Source: Faecalispora anaeroviscerum
GTDB lineage: Bacteria > Bacillota > Clostridia > Oscillospirales > Acutalibacteraceae
Length of the DNA: 64,000 nt
Direction: 5' to 3'
Assembly: GCF_947568225.1 (NCBI RefSeq)
Contig: NZ_CANOOQ010000001.1
Span: 1,860,001-1,924,000, forward strand
Made by a program: the position numbers and the translations under genes. Positions 50,474 through 59,002 of the stretch are shown here, in pieces. Each line of letters opens with the position of its first letter. The first letter of the stretch is position 1. Under the pieces are notes generated by a model. It worked only from the letters and a program-made list of their open reading frames with translations, had not been told where the DNA came from and did no database searches.

Positions 50474-51963
50474 GCATACACCCCCGCTGGCTGCAGCTGT
50501 TGATTCTGGTAGATCATATCTCCCAGGCTGGAATTGATTTCATTGAGGTCTGCCGTCTGGCTGACATTCTGGTTCTGGATGATGACCTGCGGTGTAAACT
50601 GTTGCATTCGGAACACCGCCATGGCCTTCTGCGCAGCCAGATCAAACTGATACCGCAGCACTTCTTTTTGAATTTCCACCTCACCGGTCACCGCAATCGG
50701 GGCAGTATTGGTAACCTCTGCTTGAACCTTCTGATTCATTGCATCAAATGTCTGCGTTTTGGAATTAGCCATCTCTTTTTGGGCTGTAGCGTGTGCCTGA
50801 TCCAAATCTGCAAAGGTCCCGCCTTTGGAATCTTCCGGAAACAGCTGATCCATCAGCTTCAGTGCTCCGATCCCGGCACCGGCGCCAACAAGAGCAGAAA
50901 TAACTCCAACAATATTCCCTGAAGCCGCGCCCGTTGCAAGTTTCATAATTATAGTTATAATCGTGGCTGTCTTCATGGCCATCTGATAGGCGGCCAGCGC
51001 AACCACAACCGCTTTCAAAACAAAAATTAGTGTGTTACTGTTGTCCGCCACCCATTGCATCGCGTAGCCGAGCATCTGCATTCCGTTGCCGACCGCGTTA
51101 AAAAACCAGTCAAAGCCGCCGGAGACCAGCTGATCGTTGAGCTGCTGGAGTAGGATAGCCAACCCTTGCACCACCGAGCTGGACTGATCACCCATGGCAT
51201 ACTGCATGTTCTCACCAAATTTAGCGGCCTGCGTCTGCAAAGAGAGAAAATTTTTGTCCACCGTTTCCTGGGTAGCGCCAAAGTTATTAAACACACCGTC
51301 AAGGTAGTCAATCGCCCCGGCCATATCTCCGCTGTCGGTAAAGCCCTTTACTGTATTCTCATCTACCCCGGCAATGTGATAGTTATCCCGGATTCCGGAG
51401 GCATCTCCCGACAACAGCGCCTGTACGGAAGAAACCGCACTGTCGGGATCCTGAGAGGGGTCCCGCGCGTACAGGCGTTCGGCCAGTCCGTACAGTCTGG
51501 TTAGTTCGTCCATATCGTGTGTATATGGCAAAAAGGCTTTTGTAGCACTAATCGTTGTTTCAGCACCTAATATGGATTTCTGCGCACCGTAAGCTTCAGC
51601 GTAATTGTACACGGCGGAACCGGCTGCTTCGCTGCCCAGCATTGATTGAAGCGAAATTTTCTGCACCTGTTGATTCGCTCCATTTTTTACACCGCTGACC
51701 ATCAAATCAAGCGCTTTTTTCCCCAGCTTGGCTTTTGAAATCGTATCAGAAATTTTTTGATTGATTTTGCCAATCCCATTGGAAGCGTCGTTCGAAACGC
51801 TCTTGATGTTTGTCAGGCCACTTTTAAACTCCTGTGTTGCATTTGCGGCCAGCTTCTGGTATTGACGATACTTTTTGGAGGTTTGCAAAATCTTCTCCAT
51901 ATCGGCAGAGTATTTCTCTGCCAGTTTTAAAAGATCATCTAAGTTATTTGCGATAGGGATCAC
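50470..51963 (-). CDS. Tail tape-measure protein
   Basis: About 497 residues (GTG at 51963 behind GGAAAAGG; other starts at 51984 and 52014 lack a site). The N-terminal 170 residues are helical and charged, the middle has two hydrophobic segments (LVLAALAAYQMAMKTATIITI-like and VGAGAGIGALKLMD), and Gln/Asn-rich sequence follows. Tape-measure length sets tail length, so at the general 1.5 A per residue the tail would be roughly 75 nm. It follows the chaperone, the standard place. Confidence 0.85.
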   Translation of the reverse strand: MIPIANNLDDLLKLAEKYSADMEKILQTSKKYRQYQKLAANATQEFKSGLTNIKSVSNDASNGIGKINQKISDTISKAKLGKKALDLMVSGVKNGANQQVQKISLQSMLGSEAAGSAVYNYAEAYGAQKSILGAETTISATKAFLPYTHDMDELTRLYGLAERLYARDPSQDPDSAVSSVQALLSGDASGIRDNYHIAGVDENTVKGFTDSGDMAGAIDYLDGVFNNFGATQETVDKNFLSLQTQAAKFGENMQYAMGDQSSSVVQGLAILLQQLNDQLVSGGFDWFFNAVGNGMQMLGYAMQWVADNSNTLIFVLKAVVVALAAYQMAMKTATIITIIMKLATGAASGNIVGVISALVGAGAGIGALKLMDQLFPEDSKGGTFADLDQAHATAQKEMANSKTQTFDAMNQKVQAEVTNTAPIAVTGEVEIQKEVLRYQFDLAAQKAMAVFRMQQFTPQVIIQNQNVSQTADLNEINSSLGDMIYQNQQLQPAGVYA

Positions 51964-52012
51964 CCCTTTTCCGTTGTGGTGCATATAAAAATCAGTTGAA
52001 ATGAATGGAGCC

Positions 52013-52037
52013 AAAAACGGCGGATCAAATCCGCCGC
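52013..52037 (-). terminator. Hairpin with U tract inside the tail operon
   Basis: CGGCGGAT / ATCCGCCG with loop TTG, then TTTTT, directly after the frameshifted chaperone stop and before the tape-measure gene. An intrinsic terminator here would lower expression of downstream genes, unless an antiterminator acts. Confidence 0.7.
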
Positions 52038-52582
52038 TTATTTTCCCCGCATCTCATTGTTTACAATCAGATCGCTGGCAATGATCAGCGCGCGCTCCTG
52101 TACCGAAAGCTCCATAAAAGCGTGCGGAAGAATATTGTGATTTTGCAGGGCGAGATGGGCATAGAAAAAAAAGCCGTCCTCACCCCGCTGAATCAGTTTT
52201 TTGCTTCTTCCACCTTTTTGCTGAAGTCGACCGTCACATCCGCATGCTCGTTGTAAATGCTGAGCAGCGCGCCGATCTCACCAGCGGTGAACATCGCTTT
52301 GAGTGCATCGGTGGGGTTTAAAATTTTGCGGCCTTCCCGCTCAGAAAGAGCGTCCAGCAAATCCGCGCTGCGCAGATTCGGGCGCACCAGACTCGCGGCA
52401 ATGGTGGGGTAAAGCGCCTCCAGTCCCTTAAGACTTTTGGTCTGTACCTCGGCCGACATCTGCGCCATCTCATCCGCTGTCAGCACGCGCATCTCAAATT
52501 CCGCGTCTCCAAAGCTGTTGAGTCGAAATGTTACATTTGGCTTGCGGTCGGGGTGTAAAAACTGCATCAGTGACTTGTCCAT
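52038..52582 (-). CDS. Tail chaperone fusion made by -1 ribosomal frameshift
   Basis: The zero-frame chaperone ends GCA-AAA-AAC-TGA. The heptamer A-AAA-AAC (52202-52196) is in the correct phase for -1 slippage. The shifted frame then codes for 52 more residues (LIQRGEDGFFFYAHLALQNH, then LPHAFMELSVQERALIIASD) to a TAA at 52038, with no start codon of its own. This matches the G/G-T arrangement of phage tail assembly, where a small fraction of product carries the C-terminal extension. A hairpin lies after the stop rather than directly at the slip site. Confidence 0.8.
52193..52582 (-). CDS. Tail assembly chaperone, short form (XkdN-like)
   Basis: 129 residues with KPNVTFRLNSFGDAEFEMRVLTADE and LYPTIAASLVRPNLRSADLLDAL, the pattern of XkdN-type tail chaperones. 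AAGGAGG precedes the ATG. It sits between tail tube and tape measure and carries the slippery site at its 3' end. Confidence 0.85.
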   Translation of the reverse strand: MDKSLMQFLHPDRKPNVTFRLNSFGDAEFEMRVLTADEMAQMSAEVQTKSLKGLEALYPTIAASLVRPNLRSADLLDALSEREGRKILNPTDALKAMFTAGEIGALLSIYNEHADVTVDFSKKVEEAKN

Positions 52583-52594
52583 ATCCGTGCCTCC

Positions 52595-53035
52595 TTATGC
52601 CAAATCAAAATCATTAAAGGTGAAGGTCGTTTCAATCGTCTGGGCATTGTCGCTGCTGTCGTCCAGCGCAATCAGTCCAATATTGGCAAGAACCACATCC
52701 GAAAGCGTCACGCCGATGCGGTCATATTGGGAGCCCGCGGAATCCGCGTAGAACTGCAGACTGATTTTGGGAGCCGAACCGCCGTTTTTGTAATTGCGCA
52801 TCGCTTGAATAAAGGCGGGCGTGGTGTGGTAATAGGTCATATCGCCGCTACCCTTGAGTCCGCGCTGTGCGGCCTGCTCCATCGGGTCGTTCAGAAAACG
52901 CCTGTTTTCCACAATAGCCTCTAATTTCGCGCTGATTTTTGAAATTTTAAACGCCGAAACAATGGAGCCGTTGAGTCGGATGAAGGCTTCTCCGTCATGC
53001 CCTGAGAAAACGTCCTGCAATCTTGTTCTTGCCAT
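52595..53035 (-). CDS. Tail tube protein (XkdM-like)
   Basis: 146 residues with QDVFSGHDGEAFIRLNGSIV, KGSGDMTYYHTTPAFIQAM and ISLQFYADSAGSQYDRIGVTL, the shape of XkdM/contractile tube proteins (beta sandwich). It lies directly after the sheath gene, behind GGAGGGA, and forms the inner rigid tube. Confidence 0.9.
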   Translation of the reverse strand: MARTRLQDVFSGHDGEAFIRLNGSIVSAFKISKISAKLEAIVENRRFLNDPMEQAAQRGLKGSGDMTYYHTTPAFIQAMRNYKNGGSAPKISLQFYADSAGSQYDRIGVTLSDVVLANIGLIALDDSSDNAQTIETTFTFNDFDLA

Positions 53036-53048
53036 GTTAAATCCCTCC

Positions 53049-54314
53049 TTACAGTGCGGTTACGGTGACGTAAATCTTGTCCACCGTATCCACTGCCTGA
53101 ATGCCTACCACTACATTTACCGCATCACGCTCTGTGCCGGCTGCCACGGTAATATCGTCCGCAGAAAAATTCTCAATGTACCCCGGCGCAAAATAGCTTT
53201 GCGAGGTCATTTCAAATACCATCGCTTTAATCTGCGCGCGCCCTTCCACACTGTTGCGGATTTTCCCGATGCATCTGGTGTCGAGCAGCTTTTGCAAATC
53301 ACCCTGATATTTCTGCAGGGTGCGCACAACCAGCCCTTTCCCAAAATCCTTCGGATGATCCTCGTCCACCACAGTCAGACTGGTGATGTCATACAAAACA
53401 GACGGGGAGCCATACAGCGGCACAAACAGCATTTCGCCGTTCTGCGTTCTGCGGATCTGCTGATCCGGGGTCAAATGCGGCTGTACGTCCGTCCAGCCGG
53501 TGATTCCCCTGTGGTAGGTCAGGCTGTTTTCCACCCCGGCCTGCGCAATCAAGCCGGCCAGTGTCGCGCAGGATTCCGCGGGTGTCAGCTCATAATCAGC
53601 CGTTACACCACCGGTGGAGCTGCACACATAAATGTTTTCGCAGTTCGGCTGCACCCCGGTCACCACGCCCTGCACATAGGATTTACTCCGGTTCTGTTCC
53701 TTCACAAAAGAAACCACATCCGCCGCACGGGCTGAATCTGTGCTGCAAATCACGTTGTACTCCCGCTTTTCCAGCTCGGTGAAAAATCCGGTGTAATCGC
53801 TTTCTGTCGTGCCGTCGCTGCCGCCGGCCAGCTTTACCGTTGCCGCCGTAAGTGCTCCGGTACCGGAGAGTGCCACATAATACGGCGAAAAATCCGCCGC
53901 AGTGGAAATAACCTGCGAATCCACCTCCTGTGTGCCAAGATAGGTCTTAACAAGCCATTTTGTACCGCTGGATGCAATCACAACGGAAAGGTCATTTCCG
54001 CGTGTACCGGGGAAAATTGCTTCTGCGGTGACCCCGGAGGAAATCTCCGCGAAAGCCTTTCCGCCTGCGGCGTTCAGTCGATACAAAATCAACTGCTTTG
54101 CCCCGTTCATGACTTCGCGCACCAGCTTCAGTGCGGCCGCCGAGGTTTTATAGCCCAAAGAATAAAGCGTATTGTCGCCTGCGTTGATAACGGTAACCTG
54201 ATCACCCCAACTAAGAGGCAAGGCCATCGCCACAACTCCGGTAACGCTCAGATTGGCATCGCGGGCGCCGGATTTTAGCTCAATGTTTGTGCCAGGCAAG
54301 ATTTTTGTAATCAA
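53049..54314 (-). CDS. Contractile tail sheath protein (XkdK-like)
   Basis: 421 residues. The presence of a sheath identifies a myovirus-type, contractile tail. The N-terminal segment GTNIELKSGARDANLSVTGVVAMALPLSWGD, SYVQGVVTG-type core and the C-terminal VVGIQAVDTVDKIYVTVTAL are characteristic. TTG start with GGAGCTGAAGA before it. Sheath contraction would drive the tube through the target envelope. Confidence 0.93.
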   Translation of the reverse strand: MITKILPGTNIELKSGARDANLSVTGVVAMALPLSWGDQVTVINAGDNTLYSLGYKTSAAALKLVREVMNGAKQLILYRLNAAGGKAFAEISSGVTAEAIFPGTRGNDLSVVIASSGTKWLVKTYLGTQEVDSQVISTAADFSPYYVALSGTGALTAATVKLAGGSDGTTESDYTGFFTELEKREYNVICSTDSARAADVVSFVKEQNRSKSYVQGVVTGVQPNCENIYVCSSTGGVTADYELTPAESCATLAGLIAQAGVENSLTYHRGITGWTDVQPHLTPDQQIRRTQNGEMLFVPLYGSPSVLYDITSLTVVDEDHPKDFGKGLVVRTLQKYQGDLQKLLDTRCIGKIRNSVEGRAQIKAMVFEMTSQSYFAPGYIENFSADDITVAAGTERDAVNVVVGIQAVDTVDKIYVTVTAL

Positions 54315-54328
54315 TCTTCTTCAGCTCC

Positions 54329-54808
54329 TTATGGTGTTATATTTTGGACTGCGCGCCCAATGATCGGGTCATCAGGCACGTCAGTTTCCCATACTTTTAT
54401 AGTGCCGGTCACATGGGCCAGCCCATCTGTGATGTCGGAATGTTTGGAGAAGCACCGGAATACTCCAATCTCGCTTTCCAGTCGGTCCAAATTCTGTTCA
54501 AGCAAAAATATGGCGTTTTGCAGTTCCCGGCAGTCAGAGCCGTCGGCCGGAACGTATGTGATTTTTAGCCCGAATTCATATTCCGTCGTCAGCTTCAGCC
54601 GTTTTTGATTTGTGATGGAACAGTAGTCGATAAACAGAGCCGGAGCATTCACCGTTTGCTGTGAACCAATATAGATCGTGGCGTTCGGGAACAAAGCGGC
54701 GGTAAACTGTGCCGCAGCCAGCATCAGGTGATCCGAAACAGTGAAAGTGCCGTTCTCAATCGTGATACGCAGTGAATGCGGAATCGTAATATTTTCAAGC
54801 AGTTGCAT
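54329..54808 (-). CDS. Tail terminator-like protein
   Basis: 159 residues from the ATG at 54808 (GGAGG site; the ATG two codons upstream is too close). It has LMLAAAQFTAALFPNATIYIGSQQ and YEFGLKITYVPADG, the pattern of small proteins before the sheath in PBSX-type clusters (DUF6838-like). It is the first gene of the tail operon. No head-tail connector or portal gene precedes it. Confidence 0.7.
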   Translation of the reverse strand: MQLLENITIPHSLRITIENGTFTVSDHLMLAAAQFTAALFPNATIYIGSQQTVNAPALFIDYCSITNQKRLKLTTEYEFGLKITYVPADGSDCRELQNAIFLLEQNLDRLESEIGVFRCFSKHSDITDGLAHVTGTIKVWETDVPDDPIIGRAVQNITP

Positions 54809-54835
54809 AATCATCCTCCGTTTTATAGAATAAAT

Positions 54836-54869
54836 TGTGTATACACATTTACCTAATCACAACATGTTG
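54836..54869. promoter_or_regulatory. Two palindromes upstream of the tail operon
   Basis: TGTGTATACACA (54836-54847, perfect 12-bp) and CAACATGTTG (54860-54869, perfect 10-bp) lie 28-61 bases upstream of the first tail gene, in the gap shared with the divergent gene at 54953. They are plausible operator sites. I cannot name the regulator. Confidence 0.45.
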
Positions 54870-54952
54870 ATAATCCGGTTGAAATTGTTGAAACATTTCT
54901 GTTCCCAACCGCATATCTTATAAATTAAATTGAAAGAAATGTGGTGGCGAAA

Positions 54953-55258
54953 ATGAATGGAACTTACCGAATTTCTATGCGTACTCCAATCGGCCTGCAA
55001 AATGGAGTGATTTCCTTTATAGACGAAGGCATAGCAATAAGCGGCTCGATTCGCGCAATGGGAAATACCAGTTACTTTAAAAACGGAAAAGCAAGCGGAA
55101 ATTCGTTCGAATTCTCCGGGATTTTAAACACCGGTCTTCTTTATTTAAGATATACCGCAAAAGGCATTGTGAACGGAAATAAACTGAAAGCAACGGTAGC
55201 AACAAGCTACGGTACCTTTCAAATTTTTGGAACACAAATCTCTCTCCCGATTCAATGA
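54953..55258 (+). CDS. Small beta-rich protein, unknown function
   Basis: 101 residues from the ATG at 54953 (GTGGTGG site; a GTG four codons upstream is possible). It has alternating beta strands (GTYRISMRTPIGLQNGVISF, GNSFEFSGILNTGLLYLRYT, NKLKATVATSYGTFQIFG) and no cysteine, signal or membrane helix. It resembles small lipocalin-like barrel proteins in shape only. Divergent from the tail operon. AT-rich. Confidence 0.6.
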   Translation: MNGTYRISMRTPIGLQNGVISFIDEGIAISGSIRAMGNTSYFKNGKASGNSFEFSGILNTGLLYLRYTAKGIVNGNKLKATVATSYGTFQIFGTQISLPIQ

Positions 55259-55597
55259 TAGGAAACCTGTATCTAATACCTCACACAAACGGGGAGAATC
55301 TTTCCCTATTGAGAGAAAGTAAATCTTTTATTTTAAAAAAATGTTCGCCCATCTTTTACTCCTCTCTTGAGATGCCTTTCTATTTCACATAACCGAAACC
55401 GTTAAAACAGACCCTTATCAGTTTACAGAAGTTCCGTCCAATCAATCTGCGATCAGTGGGCGAGGCCGTAACAAGGTAATATCTGTAATATCGATTTCTC
55501 ATTTGTTTTGTCTTACTTAACATGCTTCTGGATAGAAAAAAACAAAAGCGTGAAAGCTAAGATTGCAAACAAAGCAATGGAAAGGAGGCATTCATCA
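55259..55597. other. Intergenic gap, nothing recognised
   Basis: AT-rich sequence between two small + strand genes. I see no hairpin with a T run, no tRNA and no gene. Confidence 0.5.
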
Positions 55598-55801
55598 ATG
55601 GAGTATACCGTTAAAGAAACAGCCATTTTATATTCGTCTTTGCAAGCCAACAAAGACCAATGGATGGAACATCTGCAGCATCCATATAATGTGGAAGATA
55701 TTAATAAAGCCGGAGAAGAAATCAGAACCATCGGGCCGCTCATTGAGAAAGTGAAAACGGATTTTCTCTCTCTTGGCGGCGATCCCTCTGCGCTTCAATA
55801 A
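55598..55801 (+). CDS. Small helical protein, unknown function
   Basis: 67 residues from the ATG at 55598, with AAAGGAGG at good spacing; upstream in-frame codons lack a site. It is almost entirely helical and charged (EYTVKETAILYSSLQANKDQ, EDINKAGEEIRTIGPLIEKV). No family recognised. The gap 55802-56039 behind it has only weak hairpins. Confidence 0.6.
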   Translation: MEYTVKETAILYSSLQANKDQWMEHLQHPYNVEDINKAGEEIRTIGPLIEKVKTDFLSLGGDPSALQ

Positions 55802-56039
55802 CGCTTTTCAAAATACTGCGCCTCTGTGCCACCTTTGGGTCTTCGATTCAAGGGTGGCTTTTTCCGTCCAGAGCATTTTCAAATCAGCGCCTCTATCCAC
55901 TCTCTATGATGTTAGATAAATGGGGGGCTTCCCTTCCTAATGAAATGCAGCAGCCGTTCTGAGATTGTCCGCCGTGAAAGGCTATCTTTTTCTTGCAATA
56001 TAAAAAGGTGCGTGTTAGGATCTAATTTGTAACTGAAAC

Positions 56040-56072
56040 AAAAAAATCCCCCATTCCGGCAGAAGCCGGAAC
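56040..56072 (-). terminator. Terminator of the propeller-like gene
   Basis: TTCCGGC / GCCGGAA, loop TTCT, with seven Ts 8 bases further on the minus strand. It is 120 bases after the stop of the 56193-57368 gene. Confidence 0.6.
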
Positions 56073-56192
56073 AGAGGAATTATAAATACGTAATGAATAA
56101 GCCTGAACAATAAGGGGCTGAAAAAACGGTTGACGGGCCAGAGATTCCCGTGTTCTCTGACTCGTCTGCAACTGAAATGAGCCCGCGTTACC

Positions 56193-57368
56193 TTAATAAA
56201 GCACAATGGTGTCGCCCTGAACGGCGCACCTGCATTCAAAGCTCTGCTGCTGCTGCGTTTCCAGATCGAAAATGGAGTAAAAAACGAACGAATCCGTTTC
56301 GTCACTGATCACATATTCCGCTACCAGAAAGCGGTCCTCCACACAGGCGACGAACTGGCCAAGCTCTTTGCTGTACTGACTGCTTACCGAAGAATTGAAC
56401 ACACCCAGAATTTCATAGGTATCGTCATGCTCCGTCACACGGTAAATCCGGGCAGGGCATGGCTCGATGAAAAACGAGGCCGGTTCCTCCCCTTCTTTTA
56501 GATTCAGCTCCGCCGCAACGGTTTTTTTACCGCCGGCCTTCTCCACCGCGCAGATGCGCTGGTCGCTGTTGGGGTAGTATTTCGCCCGGAAATACAGGCT
56601 GTGTTCATCCTGCCCCACATAACGCACCAAACCCTGCGTACTGGCGCTGAGCAGCAGCTCCAACGGCAGATGGGTCTCGTCCGCCTTAACGGCAACGACA
56701 AAATCCAGCAGCGGGCAAAGCCACACATTATCACAAATTTCGTCCCCCAGCCATCGCCGATTACGGTAGCATTTTTCTTTTTCCTCATCACTGCCGTAGG
56801 GCTCCAGAACCAGAAGCATCCGCTCACCGGCCACATCAAATGGAACCAGCTTTTCGGCGGAAAGATTGCAGATCCGCTTATCCCTCACATAATAATAGCG
56901 CCCTTCCTCCAGATCATACAGGTAAGCAATCCGCTCAAAGCCAGACGCCTTTTTGTATTCCTCAAACAAGTGCCGATGACGCTCGTTCTCTTCCGTATAG
57001 AAAATCACACGGCTCTCATCCAGCGCCTGGCAGCCGGCAAAGCTGCCTACAAAACGCAGCTCCTCCGAATTTTTCTCCTGTCCTGTCTGTTTGTCGAACC
57101 GCAAAAGGCGCGCAGAGCTCTCTCCGCTTTCCATCACGACAATGATGTCGCCGGGAAAAGAAAAAAAGTGCAGAACCACAGACGGGTCGCCTAAAAAGCA
57201 ATTGGCAACAACCCGTTCGGTCTTGGTATTCCTGTCATATTCCAGCAGGAAGAGGCTGTAATGCCCCTCTTCCGCTTTTTCTTCAGCGTAATAGACCGTC
57301 GATCCGCTGATTTCGATCAGTTTCACGCGGCTGTCAGTGACCTTGTTGCGAATATCCACAACCGTCAT
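56193..57368 (-). CDS. Hypothetical propeller-like protein
   Basis: 391 residues, no signal or membrane segment. Repeating short beta strands with aromatic ends (STVYYAEEKAEEGHYSLFLLEYD, RFVGSFAGCQALDESRVIFY, GRYYYVRDKRICNLSAEKLV, RYVGQDEHSLYFRAKYYPNS, YEILGVFNSSVSSQY) suggest a beta-propeller. I recognise no family. It has an extended -10 promoter and its own terminator. ATG 57368; ribosome binding site not strong. Confidence 0.6.
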   Translation of the reverse strand: MTVVDIRNKVTDSRVKLIEISGSTVYYAEEKAEEGHYSLFLLEYDRNTKTERVVANCFLGDPSVVLHFFSFPGDIIVVMESGESSARLLRFDKQTGQEKNSEELRFVGSFAGCQALDESRVIFYTEENERHRHLFEEYKKASGFERIAYLYDLEEGRYYYVRDKRICNLSAEKLVPFDVAGERMLLVLEPYGSDEEKEKCYRNRRWLGDEICDNVWLCPLLDFVVAVKADETHLPLELLLSASTQGLVRYVGQDEHSLYFRAKYYPNSDQRICAVEKAGGKKTVAAELNLKEGEEPASFFIEPCPARIYRVTEHDDTYEILGVFNSSVSSQYSKELGQFVACVEDRFLVAEYVISDETDSFVFYSIFDLETQQQQSFECRCAVQGDTIVLY

Positions 57369-57430
57369 AGAATTCCCCCGCTTTCCCGCCGGATACGGCC
57401 TGCCCGTCCGGCCTGATAGACTGTTAGTAA

Positions 57431-57439
57431 ATTATATCA
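57431..57439 (-). promoter_or_regulatory. Extended -10 promoter of the propeller-like gene
   Basis: TGATATAAT on the minus strand, 63 bases before the ATG, without a strong -35. Confidence 0.45.
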
Positions 57440-57501
57440 TAAACCCCGCTTTTTTGCATTCCCCGCACGGGAATTTTCCAAAATGGAAAGGAGAAGCCGT
57501 T

Positions 57502-57756
57502 ATGCTGATGAACCAAAAAGGAAGCATCCTGACCGTAGACATTCATGGACTCAATTCAAACGATGCCAAGCGTCAGCTGGAGCAGCTGCTCTCCCGCACC
57601 GGAAAAGACGTACATGAGGTCGTGGTAATTCACGGATACAGCCACGGACAGGCACTGAAAAACATGGTGCGATTCCAGCTAAAGCACCCGCGGATTCAAA
57701 GCAAACTCATTTCTCTGAATGAAGGCCAAACACGCCTTTTGCTGAAAGAGCGGTAA
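57502..57756 (+). CDS. Smr-domain-like small protein
   Basis: 84 residues from the ATG at 57502 (AAAGGAGA site). VDIHGLNSNDAKRQLEQLL and VVVIHGYSHGQALKNMVR match the two ends of the Smr domain (DLHG and HGxGxG) found as a free-standing endonuclease or at the C-terminus of MutS2. The middle of the domain is short. Activity on branched or single-stranded nucleic acid is a family inference. Confidence 0.7.
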   Translation: MLMNQKGSILTVDIHGLNSNDAKRQLEQLLSRTGKDVHEVVVIHGYSHGQALKNMVRFQLKHPRIQSKLISLNEGQTRLLLKER

Positions 57757-57793
57757 AAAGCCTTGGGCCTATGAACTGGCCCAAGGCTTTTTC
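57755..57793 (+). terminator. Bidirectional terminator
   Basis: AAAGCCTTGGGCC / GGCCCAAGGCTTT with loop TATGAACT and T runs on both sides. It serves the Smr-like gene and the convergent LCP gene. Confidence 0.93.
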
Positions 57794-57801
57794 AATCAAA
57801 C

Positions 57802-58872
57802 TCACTGGCTTTCAAAAGAAGATTCCTGAGAGGAATCCGACGACCCAAGGTGTTCCTCGTAAATGAACTCCACCAAATTCTTGTGATTTTTTTCAAAATC
57901 AGCAATCAAAGAGGAACCCACACCCGGAATATTTTGATCATCAAAAGCCCCGTCCACAGGAATTCGGTTCTGGCTGGTGGGGTAATTGAGATACGTCAGC
58001 GAATTTGCTGCAAGTGACAAAATCTCGTTCTTCGTCATGTTGGTGGACACAAGCGGGAGTACATCATACAAAATCCCATTGATTGTACCCAGATCGGACG
58101 ATTTGAATTTGTCGATAATGGCCTGGAGCACCTTGCGCTGGCGCAGCGTACGCTCATAATCGTTGCCAATGTCGCGAATGCGGGAATAATAATGCGCCTG
58201 CCGTCCCGTCATATGCTGCATACCGCCGGTCAGCCGTTTAGAGGAAGATTCGCCGGAATACGTATTAATCAGCTTCGCTTCCGCGTTGGTAATCTCGAGC
58301 GTAACGCCGTCCAAGCGGTCAATGATTTTATTGAAGGAATCATTGCTGATCAGCACATAGCGGTCAATATCAACACCAAAGCTGTTTTCAATGGTCTGCA
58401 CCGTCAGCGACGGCCCACCGAGAGAATACGCCACCGTCAGCTTATTGGCCTGGTGACCGGGGATAGAAACGTACATGTCGCGCATAAAAGACGTCATTTT
58501 CAGCTTTTCGTGCCGGCGATCCAAAGATACCATCAGCATGCTGTCGCTGCGGCCCTTGTCGTTTTCCTGGTAATCATCCACACCCATCAGCAGCACATTC
58601 AGGATTTTATCATCATGATACAGCCCGTTGACGACGTACTGGGAATCCCCCATATTATCGAAAGACGTAACTCCCGAATTGTTTGCAGTTGAGGACTGCG
58701 CGGGATCCTCCTGAAACTGTATCCGCCCCAGCAGATGATCCGCATAAACCAGCGTTCCGCCCACCGTAATCAAAACAAGGCTGACGACCAAAATTGCCAC
58801 ATTCAAAATCACAGCCTTTTTTCCTTTTGTTGAAGCGGGCCTGCGACCCTTCATCGGCTTTTTCTTTTTCAC
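57802..58872 (-). CDS. LytR-CpsA-Psr cell-wall glycopolymer ligase
   Basis: 356 residues from the GTG at 58872 (AGAAGGG site). A basic N-terminal stretch and one membrane helix (about 20-45) are followed by the extracellular LCP domain: VLLMGVDD, GRSDSMLMVSLDRR, SFMRDMYVSIPGHQANKLTVAYSLGG, ITNAEAKLI and RIRDIGNDYERTLRQRKVLQ, with the conserved Asp/Arg phosphate-binding residues. Such enzymes attach teichoic acid or capsule to peptidoglycan. The tail is Ser/Glu rich. Starts further upstream lack a site. Confidence 0.92.
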   Translation of the reverse strand: MKKKKPMKGRRPASTKGKKAVILNVAILVVSLVLITVGGTLVYADHLLGRIQFQEDPAQSSTANNSGVTSFDNMGDSQYVVNGLYHDDKILNVLLMGVDDYQENDKGRSDSMLMVSLDRRHEKLKMTSFMRDMYVSIPGHQANKLTVAYSLGGPSLTVQTIENSFGVDIDRYVLISNDSFNKIIDRLDGVTLEITNAEAKLINTYSGESSSKRLTGGMQHMTGRQAHYYSRIRDIGNDYERTLRQRKVLQAIIDKFKSSDLGTINGILYDVLPLVSTNMTKNEILSLAANSLTYLNYPTSQNRIPVDGAFDDQNIPGVGSSLIADFEKNHKNLVEFIYEEHLGSSDSSQESSFESQ

Positions 58873-59002
58873 AACATCATCCCTTCTTCGGTGGCTCAGC
58901 CAGATCAAATGCTTGCCGGCACCGCAGTTCTCCCTTATGTGTTATCTTGTTCTGTTTTATCCTTTTTATGTCCTTCCGCTCAGGCAGGGTTTGTCCTTAT
59001 TT

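Noticed and set aside
42776..54808. Complete temperate prophage
   Set aside because: No integrase, repressor, replication, terminase, portal or capsid gene, and no tRNA with a direct repeat at the borders.
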